Source: Edaphobacter lichenicola | Lineage (GTDB): Bacteria > Acidobacteriota > Terriglobia > Terriglobales > Acidobacteriaceae | Assembly: GCF_014201315.1 (NCBI RefSeq) | Contig: NZ_JACHDY010000001.1 | Location: 1-64,000, forward strand | DNA length: 64,000 bases | Direction: 5' to 3' | Shown here: piece by piece, positions 7,816-18,632 of the stretch | Layout of the letters: every line of letters starts with the position of its first letter | Numbering within the stretch: the first letter of the stretch is position 1 | The notes under the pieces: generated by a model | The model's input: the letters and a program-made list of their open reading frames with translations, nothing else | Databases searched by the model: none | Told to the model about the DNA's origin: nothing | Translations under genes and position numbers: made by a program

Positions 7816-9297
7816 TCAGGTTGTGATGGGTTCGTTGTAGATTCCGAATTCGGCTATGCCGAGGGGGCGGCCTGTGCCTTCGAGGGTCAGGCGAACGCGT
7901 TGTGCGGTGACCCGGCGAAACTGATGGAGCTGGAAGGTGGAGGGGGTTCGACCGCTGAGGATGTCGATCCATCTTCCGTTGTTCGTTCCGCTACCTGTTC
8001 TGTTGTTCGTTCCGTTATTCCAGAGTTGCAGGCGGTAGGAGGCGATTCTGCTGTCTGGTCCGTACTGCTGGAGGTAACGGGGCTCGACGATGGAGACTGT
8101 ATTGAAAGACGTCGGCTTTTCGAAGGTGATTTCGAGCCACGGCGAGGTGTCGCTTTCTTCGCAGATCCAATAGCTGTCGAAGTTGTTATCGTTTGCGAGG
8201 TCGGGGCCGATGGTGTCGGGGCTGCTGCTGGCGAACGACGGCTTGGCGAAGGCGAGGTTTGGGGTGGTGATGGCGACCGAGGGTTGCAGGCGGGGAGAGG
8301 GGCCGGGGTGCTTCCACAGCTGACCGATCTCCGCGAGCCGGCTGATGGCATTTTCGTCGAATCGTCCGCCGGTGTTGGGCGCGACGTTGAGGATGAGGTT
8401 GCAGTGTTGCTGGTTGAAGGGGATCAGCCACTCGTCGACGATCTGCCGGGCGGAACGAAGCTCCTGCGTCGGGTAGTCGCGCTTCCAGAACCACTCGCTC
8501 TGGAGGGTGGTGGCGGATTGGGAGGGTACGAGGCTGTCGGCGGGGATCTTCTGGCCAGCGTGCTGCTCGTATTGGCGGATGTCGGTGTAGTAGAGGGCGG
8601 AGCCTGGATACTGGCTGGCGTTGTAGTCAGTGACCAGGCAGTTGGGCTGGAGGTGCTTGACGTGGTCGTAGATCTCGCGGAAGGGAAGCTGGTCGTAGGT
8701 GATGCGCGTCCAGGGGGCGTTCCAGCCGTCGAAGATCATGGCGGTGATCTCGCCGTAGTTGGTGAGGAGCTCGGTGAGCTGTGCCTTGATCATCTCGACC
8801 TTGCGGGGTGTGATCTGATAGGGCCGGATGTCGGCGCGAAGATCGAAGATGGAGAGGTAGAGGCAGACCTTGAGTCCGTGGCGGCGGAACGAGTCGACGT
8901 AGGCGCGGACGATGTCGTGTGGGAAGGGCGAGTCTTTGACGCTGAGGCTGGAGGTTGCGGTGGGCCAGAGGCAGAAGCCGTCGTGATGCTTGGTGGAGAG
9001 ACAGCTGTAGGTCATGCCGGCGGAACGGGCAGCCTGCGCCCACTGGTCGGTGTCGAGATGCGCGGGGTTGAAGAGTTGCGGCGAGGCTTTGGGGTCGCCC
9101 CACTCGCGCTGCTCGAAGGTGGCCATGTTGAGGTGGAGGTACATGCCGAAGCGGAGGTCGAGGAACTCCTGCTGGAGCTGGAGTAGGGGCTTGTGTGGGT
9201 TAGCCTGTGTTTGCGCGGTCAACCGGGTTGCGCTTCCGATCGATTGTGAGGCTGCGATCAGGCCGTAGGTGAACTGTCGTCGATTGATTGCTGACAA
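7816..9297 (-). CDS. Alpha-L-fucosidase, GH29, exported
   Basis: The 493-residue product begins with a twin-arginine signal (NRRQFT, residues 5-10). A GH29 TIM-barrel catalytic domain (about 40-330) follows, with KHHDGFCLW at 103-111 and the likely nucleophile Asp190 in AMIFDGWN. A C-terminal galactose-binding (F5/8 type C-like) domain at about 345-490 includes SDTSPWLEI. Retaining alpha-L-fucosidases release L-fucose from plant or microbial glycans. The acid/base residue is variable in this family and I cannot place it. The gene is alone, with the GTGGT repeat on its 3' side and an interspersed repeat copy just upstream of its start. Confidence 0.9.
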   Translation of the reverse strand: MSAINRRQFTYGLIAASQSIGSATRLTAQTQANPHKPLLQLQQEFLDLRFGMYLHLNMATFEQREWGDPKASPQLFNPAHLDTDQWAQAARSAGMTYSCLSTKHHDGFCLWPTATSSLSVKDSPFPHDIVRAYVDSFRRHGLKVCLYLSIFDLRADIRPYQITPRKVEMIKAQLTELLTNYGEITAMIFDGWNAPWTRITYDQLPFREIYDHVKHLQPNCLVTDYNASQYPGSALYYTDIRQYEQHAGQKIPADSLVPSQSATTLQSEWFWKRDYPTQELRSARQIVDEWLIPFNQQHCNLILNVAPNTGGRFDENAISRLAEIGQLWKHPGPSPRLQPSVAITTPNLAFAKPSFASSSPDTIGPDLANDNNFDSYWICEESDTSPWLEITFEKPTSFNTVSIVEPRYLQQYGPDSRIASYRLQLWNNGTNNRTGSGTNNGRWIDILSGRTPSTFQLHQFRRVTAQRVRLTLEGTGRPLGIAEFGIYNEPITT

Positions 9298-9312
9298 GAT
9301 TAGATTCCTTGT

Positions 9313-9410
9313 GTCCTGCCGGACGGGCCGCCTGCGCGGCGGGCGCCCACTTCGTGGGGTGTATACCTTTTCTGGGTGAGGTTAGCTGCTTCGGGCCTCC
9401 CGTTGGTCGG
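9313..9410. repeat. Interspersed ~100-bp repeat, copy 1
   Basis: It starts with GTCCTGCCGGACGGGCC, has CACTTCGTG and GTATACC in the middle and ends with CCCGTTGGTCGG. The same order of blocks recurs at 11111, 13053, 16011 and 18633. It lies between the GH29 gene and the proline dehydrogenase gene and abuts the stop codon of the latter (9422). Confidence 0.85.
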
Positions 9411-9421
9411 CGGGGAAGAGG

Positions 9422-10357
9422 TTAGTTTTTGAAGAAGTTTTTGGCCAGGAAGATTACGTTGGCTGGACGTTCGGCCAGACGTCGCATGAAGTAGGGATAC
9501 CACTCGGGGCCGAAGGGAACGTAGACGCGGACGCCGAAGCCCTCGGCGGCGAGACGACGCTGAAGGTCGCGGCGGACGCCGTAGAGCATCTGGAACTCGA
9601 AGGCGGACTTGTCGATATTGTGCTCGCGGACGAAGGTTCGCATCTGCTCGACGATGGCTTCGTCGTGCGTGGCGATGCCGCAGAAGACGCCCTTGCCGTT
9701 TGCTGGATTGGAGAAGGTGACTACGCGCTTCATGAGTTTGACGTAGTTGGCGTCGACGTCGGACTTGGCGGGGAAGGCGATCTCAGGGCCTTCCTTGTAG
9801 GCTCCCTTGCAGAGGCGGATGCGGATGTCCTGGTTGAGGAGGCGTTCGGTGTCGGCTTCGGTGCGGAAGAGATAGGCCTGGAGGACGGTGCCGACTGCGC
9901 CGGGGAATTTGGCGGCGAGGTGCTCGGTCATGGCAATGGTGGCTTCGGTGTAGGGGGAGCCTTCCATGTCGATGCGGACGAAGGATTGGACGTGGAAGGC
10001 GTGCTCGACCATCTCGCCTACGATGCGCTCGGCGAGGGCGGGATCGAAGTCCATGCCGACCTGGGAGAGCTTGACGCTGACGTTGGCGTTGAGGCCGCGG
10101 GTGTGGATGGCGTCGAGGAGTTCGTGATAGATGTCGGCGGAGTTGCGGGCTTCGGCTTCGGTGGTGACGGATTCGCCGAGGGAGTCGAGGCTGACGGCGA
10201 TGCCTTCCTTGTTGACGCGCTGGCAGGCGGCGAGCGCCTCCTCAACTGACATGCCGGCGACGAAGCGGCCGGACATCTTTTTTCCCATGGTGGAGCGCTC
10301 TGAGAAGGAGCGCAAAGACTTGTTTTGAGAGAGAGCAATGAAAGCAGATCGAAGCAA
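9422..10357 (-). CDS. Proline dehydrogenase (monofunctional)
   Basis: This 311-residue enzyme oxidises L-proline to 1-pyrroline-5-carboxylate with FAD, the first step of proline catabolism. The PRODH barrel is complete and shows RIDMEGSPYTEAT, RLCKGAYKE and a C-terminal block (RVYVPFGPEWYPYFMRR) with the substrate-binding Arg residues. The length matches the monofunctional PutA-like type, not the bifunctional PutA. The partner dehydrogenase is encoded separately at the right end of this window (63238-64000). The start is TTG 10357, with AGGGGA about 6 nt upstream. Confidence 0.92.
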   Translation of the reverse strand: MLRSAFIALSQNKSLRSFSERSTMGKKMSGRFVAGMSVEEALAACQRVNKEGIAVSLDSLGESVTTEAEARNSADIYHELLDAIHTRGLNANVSVKLSQVGMDFDPALAERIVGEMVEHAFHVQSFVRIDMEGSPYTEATIAMTEHLAAKFPGAVGTVLQAYLFRTEADTERLLNQDIRIRLCKGAYKEGPEIAFPAKSDVDANYVKLMKRVVTFSNPANGKGVFCGIATHDEAIVEQMRTFVREHNIDKSAFEFQMLYGVRRDLQRRLAAEGFGVRVYVPFGPEWYPYFMRRLAERPANVIFLAKNFFKN

Positions 10358-10442
10358 CCGAAATCCCCTGATTCGCCAACAGGCGAGAGTTCTATTGTTT
10401 CATGGGATGAGTGCGAAGGGCGAGGGGCTCGTTTGCGTGGAT

Positions 10443-10985
10443 CTAGTTATCCGTTCTTATGAGATATCTGCTGTCGCGCAGATGTTGGTGGAGGTTGGCC
10501 AGATGGAAGAGGTATTGATCGAAGCCTGTTGCCATCAGCTTCATCATCTCGGCCCTCTTGCCTACTGCGGCCATGAGATAGCACTCTCGGCCCAGGGAGG
10601 AGTAGAAGTTAATGTTGTGGCGGTGCTTGTTCTGGCTTTGAAAGAAGCCGGCGTAGAGGAGAATGTGCGCGCCGGCAGACTCCATCCAGAGAGGATTCTT
10701 CGCGCTGGTGAGCTGGCGCATCATGAGTTCGGCGATCTGGGTGAGGTCGGCAAATTGACGGAACTCCTGATCGCCGGGGTTGTAGTCGGGGGAGAGGACC
10801 TCGGCTCGATCGACCGACTGCAGGCAGAAGTGACCGAGGACGCTTGCGAGGTATACGCCGGTGGAGTCGCTGATCTGGGACCACTGCTCACTTCCTATCG
10901 ACTCGTGGAGATGTGAGGCCCAGAAGTTGAGTGCTCGTTCCTCGGTGACTCCGTATAGATCGTCAAAGTAGTTGGTTGATGACAT
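10443..10985 (-). CDS. Conserved-looking protein of unknown function
   Basis: This 180-residue soluble protein has no signal peptide or membrane segment. It is rich in His, Gln and Tyr and is predicted mostly helical. Notable stretches are NPLWMESAGAHILLYAGFF and NKHRHNINFYSSLGREC. I do not recognise the family. The reading frame has normal codon use and lies head-on behind the proline dehydrogenase gene (85 bp apart), so the two might be co-transcribed. No function can be assigned. Confidence 0.65.
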   Translation of the reverse strand: MSSTNYFDDLYGVTEERALNFWASHLHESIGSEQWSQISDSTGVYLASVLGHFCLQSVDRAEVLSPDYNPGDQEFRQFADLTQIAELMMRQLTSAKNPLWMESAGAHILLYAGFFQSQNKHRHNINFYSSLGRECYLMAAVGKRAEMMKLMATGFDQYLFHLANLHQHLRDSRYLIRTDN

Positions 10986-11110
10986 CTGTATCCCCCGCGT
11001 CAGGTTTGGCGATAGGGCATTGTTATCCCGTAGTTGTCATGGCGGGAGTGTTTATTTTGCTTGGGTGTATCCAACTGGGTACACGTTTCTCTTCGTTTTG
11101 GGAAGATACT

Positions 11111-11207
11111 GTCCTGCCGGACGGGCCTCCTGCGTGGAGAGCGGTCACTTCGTGACTTGTATACCTTGTCTTGGTGGGGTGGTGCGCGTGGTCCTCCCGT
11201 TGGTCGG
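11111..11207. repeat. Interspersed ~100-bp repeat, copy 2
   Basis: It has the same blocks as copy 1: GTCCTGCCGGACGGGCC, GGTCACTTCGTGAC, GTATACCTTGTC, CTCCCGTTGGTCGG. It ends 4 bp from the amidase stop codon (11211). The orientation is the same as the other copies. Confidence 0.88.
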
Positions 11208-11210
11208 GAG

Positions 11211-12998
11211 CTAGAAGCCGGGTGGGTTTTCGCTGGCTACGTTGAAGTGTGTTTCGAGGGCGAGGCCTGCGCGGGCTATGGTGCCCTCGTCGAAGAGACG
11301 GCCGATGAGGGTTACGCCGTGTGGGACTCGGCGGGGTGGGTTGAACTTGGGGAGGGGTTTGGTGGGGTCTGGCGCCCAGTCGCTACGGGCCTCGGAGACT
11401 TCGACGAAGCCGGCGCGGAGGGTGAGGGAAGGGTGGCCGGTGAAGTTGGTGAGGGTGAGGATCTCGTCGCGGAGGGAGGGGACGAGGAGAAGATCGACTT
11501 CGGACATGATGCGGGCCATCTCGACGGCTACCATGCGGCGGAGGCGGTCGGCCTGGACGTAGTCGACCGCGGAGAGGAAGCGGGACTGGCGGAAGGTATT
11601 GGGCCAGGCGTCGGGGACCTGGGCTTTGAGCTGGTCGAGCTGGTGGTTGAGGGTGATCTCCTCGAAGGCGGCGGCGGATTCGGCGAAGAGGATGAGGTCG
11701 AGGTTGTCGTAGGGCCAGTCGGGGAGCGTGACTTCGACTGGTGTCATTCCTAGAGTGCTGATGGCGGCTAGGGCGGCGCGGTCTACGTCGGTGGCGGGGG
11801 CTTCCTTCATCCATTGGGGGAAGTAGCCTACTTTTAGGTTTTTTGTGGGTGCCTGGGCGTCGAAGTCGAGCTTGCTGGGGACGCAGGAGACGTCTTTGCC
11901 GTCGGGGCCGGTGATGGCGTTGAGGACGAGCATGGTGTCTTCGACGGAGCGGGCCATGGGGCCGAGTTTGTCGAGGGACCAGCAGAGGGTCATGGCTCCG
12001 GTGCGGGGGACGCGGCCGTAGGTGGGACGCAGGCCGGTGACGCCGCAGCGCATGGAGGGGCTGACGATGCTGCCTCCGGTTTCGCTGCCGATGGCGAAGG
12101 CTACGAGGCCAGCGGCGGTGGCTGCGCCTGGGCCTGCGCTCGAGCCGGAGGAGCCCTCTTCGAGGAGCCAGGGATTCATGGTCTGGCCGCCGAACCAGAC
12201 GTCGTTGAGGGCGAGAGCGCCGAGGGAGAGCTTAGCGATGAGGACTGCGCCGGCGGCGTTGAGGCGCTCGGTGACGGTGGCGTCGGCGGTGGGGACGCGG
12301 TGCTGGAAGGGTTCGGCGCCCCAGGTGGTGGCGATGTTGGCGGTGTCGAGGAGATCCTTTGCTCCCCAGGGGATGCCGTGGAGGGGGCCGCGATAGTGTC
12401 CGGCGGCGATCTCGGCGTCGGCGGCTTTGGCCTGGGCCAGGGCGTGGTCGCGGGTGAGGGTGATGATGCAGTTTACTTTTGGATTGAGCCGCTCGATGCG
12501 CTTGAGGTAGATCTCGGTGAGACGGGTGCTGGTTAGCTTGCGGGTCTCGATCCAGCGGGAGAGCTGGTGGACGGGGGCGAAGGCGATGGCTTCGTCGGTG
12601 GGGGGGAGTGGGGCGTCGGAGTGGGTGCGGAGGAACTCGTTTTTTGCGGGGAGTGTGGGTTGGCCGAGGAGGATGGAGTTGACGGTGGAGTAGGGCGCGA
12701 TGGCGTCGGGGATGGCGACTTTGCGGGGGCCGGTGCGGCGTTCGTAGAGAGGAGCCATGGCGGCGCGCCAGTTGCCTGCGGCCTGGGCTCGGTCTTTTTC
12801 AGTGAGAGGGAACTGGACCAGCTTTTCGGCTTCGGAGAAGGTGGCGGGGGAGACCTCGGGGCCGACCGAGGGTGAGGTGCCGAAGGCGGGTGGTGCGCCG
12901 GGAGTGGTTGGGGTGGAGGGGGTTTGGGCGAGTGCAGAGGCGGAGGCGAGCAGGGTGAGGGTGCTTTGGGTCAGGAATTCGCGGCGGGATTTCGACAT
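11211..12998 (-). CDS. Exported amidase, amidase-signature family
   Basis: This 595-residue enzyme has a twin-arginine signal (SRREFL, residues 4-9) and a Pro/Thr-rich linker to about 55. The amidase-signature domain shows the Ser-cisSer-Lys triad: Lys214 in GAKDLLD, a Ser in GSSGSSAG (282-289) and the nucleophile Ser310 in ETGGS. These enzymes hydrolyse C-N bonds of amides; relatives include GatA and peptide or aryl amidases. The export signal and lack of GatB/GatC neighbours argue against tRNA amidation. The substrate cannot be deduced. Interspersed repeats lie on both sides of the gene. Confidence 0.88.
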   Translation of the reverse strand: MSKSRREFLTQSTLTLLASASALAQTPSTPTTPGAPPAFGTSPSVGPEVSPATFSEAEKLVQFPLTEKDRAQAAGNWRAAMAPLYERRTGPRKVAIPDAIAPYSTVNSILLGQPTLPAKNEFLRTHSDAPLPPTDEAIAFAPVHQLSRWIETRKLTSTRLTEIYLKRIERLNPKVNCIITLTRDHALAQAKAADAEIAAGHYRGPLHGIPWGAKDLLDTANIATTWGAEPFQHRVPTADATVTERLNAAGAVLIAKLSLGALALNDVWFGGQTMNPWLLEEGSSGSSAGPGAATAAGLVAFAIGSETGGSIVSPSMRCGVTGLRPTYGRVPRTGAMTLCWSLDKLGPMARSVEDTMLVLNAITGPDGKDVSCVPSKLDFDAQAPTKNLKVGYFPQWMKEAPATDVDRAALAAISTLGMTPVEVTLPDWPYDNLDLILFAESAAAFEEITLNHQLDQLKAQVPDAWPNTFRQSRFLSAVDYVQADRLRRMVAVEMARIMSEVDLLLVPSLRDEILTLTNFTGHPSLTLRAGFVEVSEARSDWAPDPTKPLPKFNPPRRVPHGVTLIGRLFDEGTIARAGLALETHFNVASENPPGF

Positions 12999-13052
12999 TG
13001 GTTCCTCTGGGGAGGATTGTAGCGGGAGAGGCGCTGGACACCGAAGAGACTT

Positions 13053-13150
13053 GTCCTGCCGGACGGGCCCACTGCGCGTGGCGCGGTCACTTCGTGACGG
13101 GTATACCTTGTCTTGGTGGGGTAATGTGCTTGGGTCCCTCCGTTGGTCGG
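13053..13150. repeat. Interspersed ~100-bp repeat, copy 3
   Basis: The blocks GTCCTGCCGGACGGGCC, GGTCACTTCGTGAC, GTATACCTTGTCTTGG and CCGTTGGTCGG occur in the standard order. The copy ends one base before the stop codon of the lipoprotein gene (13152), repeating the habit of abutting gene 3' ends. Confidence 0.88.
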
Positions 13151-13151
13151 G

Positions 13152-13724
13152 CTAGTCGGGGACCTGCCAGCCTACTGGGGATTGGGCGAGGGTGATGGTG
13201 GCGGTGGCCTGGCTGGTGGTGGCATGGGCCATGGCAGGGAAGGCAGCCTGGACGTCGTGACTCTCCGCCCAGACGGGGACTTCTTTCATCGTGTAGTTGT
13301 AGGTGACGGTGGTCTCCTGGAAGCCGTTGGCGACGGCTACGGGTGTGAAGCTGTTGATGCTGGTGACCTCGCGATGGCCGTAGCAGAAGCGCGGGGCGTA
13401 GCGGGTTCCGGCGGGGGCGACGGTGTAGCGGCTGACGTGGATGCTGGTCTCGACGGACTTCTCGAGGAGGAGATTTTTGACCAGGGTGTCGAGTTGCCTG
13501 GTCTTGTCGGGGTCGCTGGTCTCGAAGGGGAAGCGGGTGTCGGTGAGGAGGCACTCGGGGTGGTCGAGGTAGTGGTTGTTGATGCCGGTGGTGAAGTTGG
13601 CAGGGTTGGCGGCGGCTTTTCCGGTGTTGTTGCATCCGGTAAAGAGGAGTGGAGCAATGGTTAGAAGGCTAAGTAGAGCGGCGGCGCGTGCGGTGGAGGC
13701 TGGCTTGCTGGGAACGATCTTCAT
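13152..13724 (-). CDS. Lipoprotein of unknown function
   Basis: This 190-residue protein has a lipoprotein signal peptide ending in the lipobox LFTGC (Cys31), so it should be anchored in a membrane facing the periplasm. The mature part is beta-rich, with GTRYAPRFCYGHREV and a C-terminal strand pattern, and has only one or two further Cys. I recognise no domain. It is preceded by 149 bp of spacer containing a 17-bp imperfect tandem repeat (from 13749) and then by the phospholipase-like gene, so it could be second in that transcript. Confidence 0.65.
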   Translation of the reverse strand: MKIVPSKPASTARAAALLSLLTIAPLLFTGCNNTGKAAANPANFTTGINNHYLDHPECLLTDTRFPFETSDPDKTRQLDTLVKNLLLEKSVETSIHVSRYTVAPAGTRYAPRFCYGHREVTSINSFTPVAVANGFQETTVTYNYTMKEVPVWAESHDVQAAFPAMAHATTSQATATITLAQSPVGWQVPD

Positions 13725-13873
13725 CGCTTCTCCTGTCGATCGAACTTCCTAACTTCTCGGTCAATCTAACTTCTCTGTCAATCTAACTGGTTGGATGCAA
13801 CTGCGAAGCGTCGTGGGAGTTTGTAACTGCGAGTGGTCCAGATTTTTCGATGTCATGCGTACGCTCGTCAATG

Positions 13874-15220
13874 CTACTCGGCCAGGATCTCGTCGGGGAC
13901 GGGGTCTAGTTCGCCGATGGTCTTCATGGTGGCGAGGGTTTGCAGGTTGGCCTGGACTGCAGCCCATTTCGTTGGATCTTTCTTGGTCTCGATGGGAGAC
14001 TTCGGGTCGGCGTAGTAGGCGATGAGGTCGTGCTTGAGTTGGAAGGGGACGACGTTGTCAGGTTTTTTTGTGATCATGGCGAGAAGCTTGGCGTAGGTCT
14101 CGTCGGCCAGGCGGTAGCCACCGGGGCGAATGATGTCGCCGGTGTCGAGGTCGCGGTTGGAGATGTAGTGGTCGATGGTGTCGTAGTTGGTGAGGACCAG
14201 ACGCATGGCCTTGATGGAGCGATTGACGCTCTTGATATAGAGGTCCTCGGTCTGTTGATTGGGGCCTTTGATGGCGAGGAGTTTGAGGGTGCCGACTTTG
14301 GGCAGGATGTAAATGAAGCCGGCATAGAGATGGCTGCGGACGCCGGGTTTTTTGCGGTAGGCCTCCCAGTCGTTGTCGGCTGCGGCCTGATGAAGATCGA
14401 GGGCGAGCGCGTCGAGATCGGGGCTGGGGAGGTCTTCGGGGAAGTCCTTTTTGTGGAGGAGGGTTTCGGCGCGGGCGATGTTGGGCAGGAAGCGGCGGAC
14501 AGAGTAACGATAGATGCGGATGGAGGTCTGTTTGCTGCCGATGATGTCGGGCAGACGCAGTCCGTAGGTCTCGAAGAATGCCTTGCGCAGAAGAGGCATG
14601 GGGACCTCGAGGCCTACGAATTTGGTGTAGGCGGAGGGAGCGAAGCGGAGTTTGCTGAGCTGATTGATGTCGAAGGCGAACTCGGTTTGGACGTGGGCGT
14701 GGGGGTTCTCCGCGTAGTTGACGGAGGGGCCGTACCTTTGTCCGAGCTTGGGGAACTCGACGGGTACGGATTGGTTGATGGCATATTTGTGACCGAAGTT
14801 GTCACCGATGTAGTGCGAGAGACAGCCGATGGCGAAGGCCAGGTCGTCGGGGGTCTGGGCGTTGTGGAGAAGAGAGAGGACGAAGTCGCCGGAGCGGACG
14901 TAGTGGGTGAGGTTGGAGAAGAATGCGTTGCCGAAGGGGTAGTAGCCGAAGTCCTGAATGGCGCTGCCACCGTAGGCGTAGGCGTGGGCCTCCTGGAGTT
15001 GGGCCTCGGTGAGGGTGGGGAATTTTTTTAGCAGGAGTGGGCGGATGGACTGCTTCCAGGCGAGATCGATGATCGCCTGATGGGTCTGGACGGAGTAGGG
15101 GACCGCGGGGATCGCCGTGAGGAGCAGAGCCGCGAGGATTATCGTTTTGAACAGGGTGGTCCGGGGATGGGTGCGAATGGTGTTGGTCCCTTCTGGCTGC
15201 TGTCGCGCTGCACCTTTCAC
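13874..15220 (-). CDS. Zinc-dependent phospholipase C-like secreted protein
   Basis: This 448-residue protein has a hydrophobic export segment at about 25-42, then a helical domain in which Zn ligands can be guessed. These are THQAIIDLA near residue 46, THYVRSGDF near 105, and GCLSHYIGDNFGHKYAIN at about 132-149. The spaced His and Asp residues match the zinc-dependent phospholipase C / S1-P1 nuclease fold (PF00882-type). The C-terminal half is not recognised. The likely role is hydrolysis of phospholipids or related phosphoesters outside the cytoplasm. The start is taken as GTG 15220 without a clear ribosome site, so the N-terminus is uncertain. Confidence 0.65.
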   Translation of the reverse strand: MKGAARQQPEGTNTIRTHPRTTLFKTIILAALLLTAIPAVPYSVQTHQAIIDLAWKQSIRPLLLKKFPTLTEAQLQEAHAYAYGGSAIQDFGYYPFGNAFFSNLTHYVRSGDFVLSLLHNAQTPDDLAFAIGCLSHYIGDNFGHKYAINQSVPVEFPKLGQRYGPSVNYAENPHAHVQTEFAFDINQLSKLRFAPSAYTKFVGLEVPMPLLRKAFFETYGLRLPDIIGSKQTSIRIYRYSVRRFLPNIARAETLLHKKDFPEDLPSPDLDALALDLHQAAADNDWEAYRKKPGVRSHLYAGFIYILPKVGTLKLLAIKGPNQQTEDLYIKSVNRSIKAMRLVLTNYDTIDHYISNRDLDTGDIIRPGGYRLADETYAKLLAMITKKPDNVVPFQLKHDLIAYYADPKSPIETKKDPTKWAAVQANLQTLATMKTIGELDPVPDEILAE

Positions 15221-15300
15221 ACTTTACATAGCTCGGGGGGCGGAGGAAAGGGTTAGGGACGATGCAGTCGATGTGGGTTCGGTGACAGCGAGAGGCGGTT

Positions 15301-15345
15301 TATTCGCTGAGGATCTATTCGCTGAGGATCTATTCGCTGAGGATC
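15301..15345. repeat. Three perfect 15-bp tandem units across the gmhA stop codon
   Basis: TATTCGCTGAGGATC is repeated exactly three times (15301-15315, 15316-15330, 15331-15345). On the minus strand each unit encodes Ile-Leu-Ser-Glu-stop, so the true stop of gmhA (15330-15332) is followed by two in-frame copies of the same ending. It is probably slippage or duplication that stayed because it lies after the stop. Confidence 0.9.
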
Positions 15346-15941
15346 TGGGGTTTGTGGTCCAGGTCGTGGCCGAAGGCGAAGTGTTCGACGAGCATGCAGA
15401 AGATGTGCTCGAGGGCGAGGTGGGACTCCTGAATGTTCTGGGTGATGGCGGAGGGGATGACGATGTTGTAGTCGCAGAGGGGGCGCATGAGGCCGCCGTC
15501 GTTGCCGGAGAGGCCGATGGTGGTGATGCCGATCATCTTGGCCTGAGTGATGGCTTTGACGATGTTCTTTGAGTTGCCGGAGGTGGAGATGGCGAGGAAG
15601 ACGTCGCCGGGCTGGGCGAGGGCTTCGATCTGGCGTGAGAAGAGATGGTCGAAGCCGTAGTCGTTGCCGGCGGCGGTAAGGATGGAGGTGTCGGTGGTGA
15701 GGGCGATGGCGCGGAGGGCGGGGCGATTGACGGTGAGGCGGACGACGAACTCGGCTACGAGATGCTGGGCGTCGGCTGCGGAGCCGCCGTTGCCGGCGAC
15801 GAGGAGCTTGTGGCCGGATTGCATGGCAGTGGCGGTGAGTTTGGCGATGGAGATGAGGGTGTCGGAGATGGTTTCGTCGGCTAGGACGGCTTGCAGGGTG
15901 GCGATGGACTGAGCGAGTTGCTTTTGGACCAGGTGCTTCAT
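15330..15941 (-). CDS. gmhA: Phosphoheptose isomerase
   Basis: This 203-residue SIS-domain enzyme shows GNGGSAADAQHL (about 51-62), TTDTSILTAAGNDYGF and SGNSKNIVKA. It converts sedoheptulose 7-phosphate to D-glycero-D-manno-heptose 7-phosphate, the first step towards ADP-heptose for the LPS inner core, in the cytoplasm. The length fits the family. ATG 15941 is preceded by GGAG 6 nt upstream; the frame remains open further upstream through the repeat and the cupin gene, but that part is not conserved. No other heptose genes are nearby. Confidence 0.93.
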   Translation of the reverse strand: MKHLVQKQLAQSIATLQAVLADETISDTLISIAKLTATAMQSGHKLLVAGNGGSAADAQHLVAEFVVRLTVNRPALRAIALTTDTSILTAAGNDYGFDHLFSRQIEALAQPGDVFLAISTSGNSKNIVKAITQAKMIGITTIGLSGNDGGLMRPLCDYNIVIPSAITQNIQESHLALEHIFCMLVEHFAFGHDLDHKPQILSE

Positions 15942-16010
15942 GAAGTCTCCGGCGTGGCCTTGGCTTGCTGATGCAAGGGTACGGGATGGGTGGGTGTGCT
16001 GTCGAAGCAG

Positions 16011-16138
16011 GTCCTGCCGGACGGGCCCGCTACGCGCGAGGCGCCCACTTCGTGGGGCGTATACCTTGTCTGGGCTGAGAGAGAGTATGGGTCCTCGCGA
16101 TGCTCGGGCCGACCAGCGGGAGGAACGTCCGGCAGGAC
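16011..16138. repeat. Interspersed repeat, copy 4, with complete terminal inverted repeats
   Basis: It begins with GTCCTGCCGGACG (16011-16023) and ends with the exact reverse complement CGTCCGGCAGGAC (16126-16138). Internal blocks CACTTCGTG and GTATACCTTGTC are shared with the other copies. This copy is the only full-length one, showing that the element is 128 bp with 13-bp terminal inverted repeats. It lies between the cupin and gmhA genes. Confidence 0.9.
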
Positions 16139-16152
16139 AGATCTTTTTTCCG

Positions 16153-16509
16153 TCAGCGGAGGTAGCTGTCGTCTTTGTCGATCCAGTCCTGGCGCGGTGG
16201 GGCGAAGATGTCGAAGTCGATGGTGTCTTCGAGGGCGGTGGCGGAGTGGGGAAGATTGCCGGGGATGACGAGGATCTCGCCTGCCTTGACAGTGTGAGAG
16301 GTCCCGTCGTCGTAGTCGAAGCGGAGTGAGCCCTCGGTGATGAAGGTGATCTGCTCATTGGGATGGGAGTGGCGCGGGACGATGCAGCCTTTGGCGAGTA
16401 CGACGCGGGCGAACATGGCCAGCGCGCCGGTGACGAACTGGCGGGTGAGGAGGGGGTTGAGCTGCTCGGGTTCGATTTCGTTCCAGCGATGGAGAGTTGC
16501 GGTCGACAT
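16153..16509 (-). CDS. Single-domain cupin protein
   Basis: This 118-residue cupin has the two metal-binding motifs. The first reads PRHSHPNEQITFITEG at about 45-60 (His47, His49, Glu52), and the second includes PGNLPHSATA near 83-92. Small cupins of this kind bind a metal and act as dioxygenases, isomerases or sugar-binding proteins; the substrate is not predictable. The gene is upstream of gmhA on the same strand, separated by a repeat copy, so sugar metabolism is possible but unproved. Confidence 0.82.
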   Translation of the reverse strand: MSTATLHRWNEIEPEQLNPLLTRQFVTGALAMFARVVLAKGCIVPRHSHPNEQITFITEGSLRFDYDDGTSHTVKAGEILVIPGNLPHSATALEDTIDFDIFAPPRQDWIDKDDSYLR

Positions 16510-16754
16510 GATGAGAGCCTTTCGAAGAGTGGTGAATGCGGGTGTGGCGACTGCGAGATGAATTTCTTGCTTTGTGATGCGCGCCGCCTTGTGTAGAGTA
16601 AAGCGAACCGGAGCGGTGCAGAGGTGCTTCGCTCCTTTTGACGTATGAAGATTGAGTCGTAGGCTGCCAGATTGGCGAATTGACGGCGTATCTCTTCTCT
16701 CCTGCTGCTTTCGTTTATTTTGAAATGACTAACTTTGAAACGGGTGATTGAACC

Positions 16755-18621
<1,867 letters not shown>

Positions 18622-18632
18622 GGTGAAGATGT

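Noticed and set aside
13940-15031. 363-codon plus-strand frame opposite the phospholipase-like gene
   Set aside because: Val/Gly/Asp-rich shadow translation with no motif; the minus strand has a signal peptide and metal-site pattern.
16610-16635. Inverted repeat GGAGCG/CGCTCC followed by TTTTG upstream of amt
   Set aside because: As a terminator it has a 14-nt loop and a short T-run and no gene ends there; a regulatory role for nitrogen control could not be supported because no NtrC or sigma-54 boxes accompany it.
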